DNA from: Baffinella frigidus
Taxonomy: Eukaryota; Cryptophyceae; Cryptomonadales; Baffinellaceae
Direction: 5' to 3'
Assembly: GCA_026770585.1 (NCBI GenBank)
Contig: MU646849.1
Location: 169,781 to 198,578, forward strand
Length of the DNA: 28,798 bases
Both the position numbers and the translations under genes were made by a program. This document shows, piece after piece, positions 27,626 to 28,798 of this stretch (the stretch's first letter is position 1; every line of letters starts with the position of its first letter). The notes below the pieces were generated by a model that did no database searches, had not been told where the DNA came from, and saw only the letters and a list, made by a program, of their open reading frames with translations.

Positions 27626-28275
27626 CAAGAGGTGTCAAAGTCGCGCGTTTAAACGGACACACGTTGGGTCGGATTTCCTCGATTTACCCCCGATTTGGCG
27701 GAAAGGTCAGTGTGTTTTGGTCACAGATGCTCAAGATACGAATTTACCACACGATTTTGTGGCCGTGTGCCAATCAATCACTTCGAAACGTTGCGTGTGT
27801 CGAGTCTTATTGCGTTGACGTCCTTTGCCAAACCGCTCGTTTCATTAACGTTTCACAATTCAGGTGGTAAACTCGCACCTACGAGCTCGTACCGGTACCA
27901 CTCAGAACACCTACGAGAAACATCCTAAAGTCAATTACTGCATTGTTTCTTAGGGAAAGACGCCAAAAGTCGTCAATTGTTGGTCACGTTGCACCGGATA
28001 TCCGGGGCTGCGGTTCCTCGTTGGATCCCGAGTGGCGCACCGGCCGGTAGATATGCGGCGGTCGTGTCCAAGAGACACACTAATTTTCCATTTTTACACT
28101 TACGGTTACGTTTAGATGGACTTTTTAGGTACACACTCAACTGCAAGATATGGTTAGAACAGTCGCAGGTTCCTAAAGCAGGTCATCAGCACTTATTGAG
28201 GACGTCAGCAGGTCGTATCAAAAAGTGGCTTTCGACGAAAGTTAGTTTCTGCGGCAAGACGACCACGGCATGAAC
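27626..28275. other. Lower-GC segment of unknown origin
   Basis: Base composition falls compared with both flanks, and none of the window's repeat families occur. The longest open frame is 98 codons on the + strand at 27977 (includes KWLSTKVSFCGKT), basic and unrecognised. Nothing fixes its strand or start. Confidence 0.35.
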
Positions 28276-28527
28276 ACGTTCAGGGGCGAGGCACGTCCAG
28301 AAAGGAAGCGAGGAGCGCGATGCAGCAGGTCCGCTCCCCGTGGTCAGCCCCCTGGCTTTCAGCCGCTAGCTCTGCGTTTGAGAATTGGATGTGATTTTGG
28401 GACAACCTTCCTTCTCGTCAGAGCCAAACCCATCTAAATACCCCCCGCCCGCGCTCTGCCTTCGAGTCCTCCAAGGCTCTGCTTCCGCACCTCCCCGAGA
28501 ACCACCGACCCCAGGCGTCTGACAAAC

Positions 28528-28641
28528 CTGCCACGCCCCTAGGCGATCCCGGTGGTGCAGGGTCTTCCGGTCGAGGATGGTGTCTCGCAGCCGGTGTACC
28601 ATCACAAGCCACACTCGCAGCGCCTCGTCGCGGTCGTCCAT
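28528..28641 (-). CDS. Probable first or internal exon, minus strand
   Basis: The ATG (GGAAGAATGG, A at -3 and G at +4) starts MDDRDEALRVWLVMVHRLRD followed by TILDRKTLHHRDRLGAWQ. It ends in phase 0 at donor CAG|GTTTGT. The charged, helix-like composition looks protein-coding. The frame is open upstream to the GA-rich microsatellite, so it may be an internal exon. Family not recognised. The next exon would be further left. Confidence 0.45.
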
Positions 28642-28685
28642 TCTTCCGTGGGCTGGCCAGGCTGGTTTCCAGCTCGAGAACGTAA

Positions 28686-28700
28686 TTCTCTCTCTCTCTC

Positions 28701-28798
<98 letters not shown>
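28686..28798. repeat. (TC)n microsatellite at the window end
   Basis: Over 100 bp of nearly pure CT, running off the window. On the minus strand it is (GA)n just upstream of the exon-like island at 28528-28641. Confidence 0.95.

Overview
This window looks like nuclear DNA of a eukaryote, most likely a green alga. The signs are GC-rich exons bounded by GT-AG introns, no bacterial operon structure, and long tracts of plant/green-algal-type telomere-like repeat (CCCTAAA on one strand, TTTAGGG on the other) scattered inside the sequence. A prasinophyte with a repeat-bloated genome (something like Cymbomonas) would fit. That genus is a guess from general knowledge, not something the sequence proves.

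The main content is one spliced gene on the + strand, from an ATG at 2829 to a TAA at 17982-17984. I rebuilt it by hand from exon-like islands with acceptors and donors whose reading phases agree at every junction from 4356 to 17984 (16 exons, 1134 nt). A first exon (2829-2988) and a less certain second exon (3052-3104) complete a protein of about 448 residues. It has an N-terminal membrane anchor, a long Cys-containing loop with three N-glycosylation sequons, two closely spaced membrane segments, a second loop, a fourth membrane segment and a short tail. I do not recognise the family. Most exons are only 51-110 nt, and about 85-90% of the gene is intron.

The introns are unusual. They are packed with degenerate telomere-like repeats, each stretch with its own locally uniform variant, and with 'echoes' of the neighbouring exons: 5' exon fragments upstream of the intact exon and 3' exon fragments with a donor downstream. 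An array of echoes of exon E11 is repeated in inverted orientation 3 kb downstream, beyond exons E12-E14.

At least six families of palindromic, MITE-like elements are scattered across the window, several flanked by TA. Layout: 1-2400, repeats with no convincing gene; 2440-17984, the gene; 18000-20150, dense palindromic elements; 20280-20720, two possible exons of a second + strand gene; 21200-22500, GC-rich DNA with long ORFs on both strands, undecided; 22650-26510, repeats and TTTAGGG tracts; 27266-27461 and 28528-28641, two probable minus-strand first-exon-like coding islands, the first with a myristoylation-type N-terminus; 28686-28798, a TC microsatellite reaching the window end. No rRNA, convincing tRNA, CRISPR array or recognisable transposase was seen.
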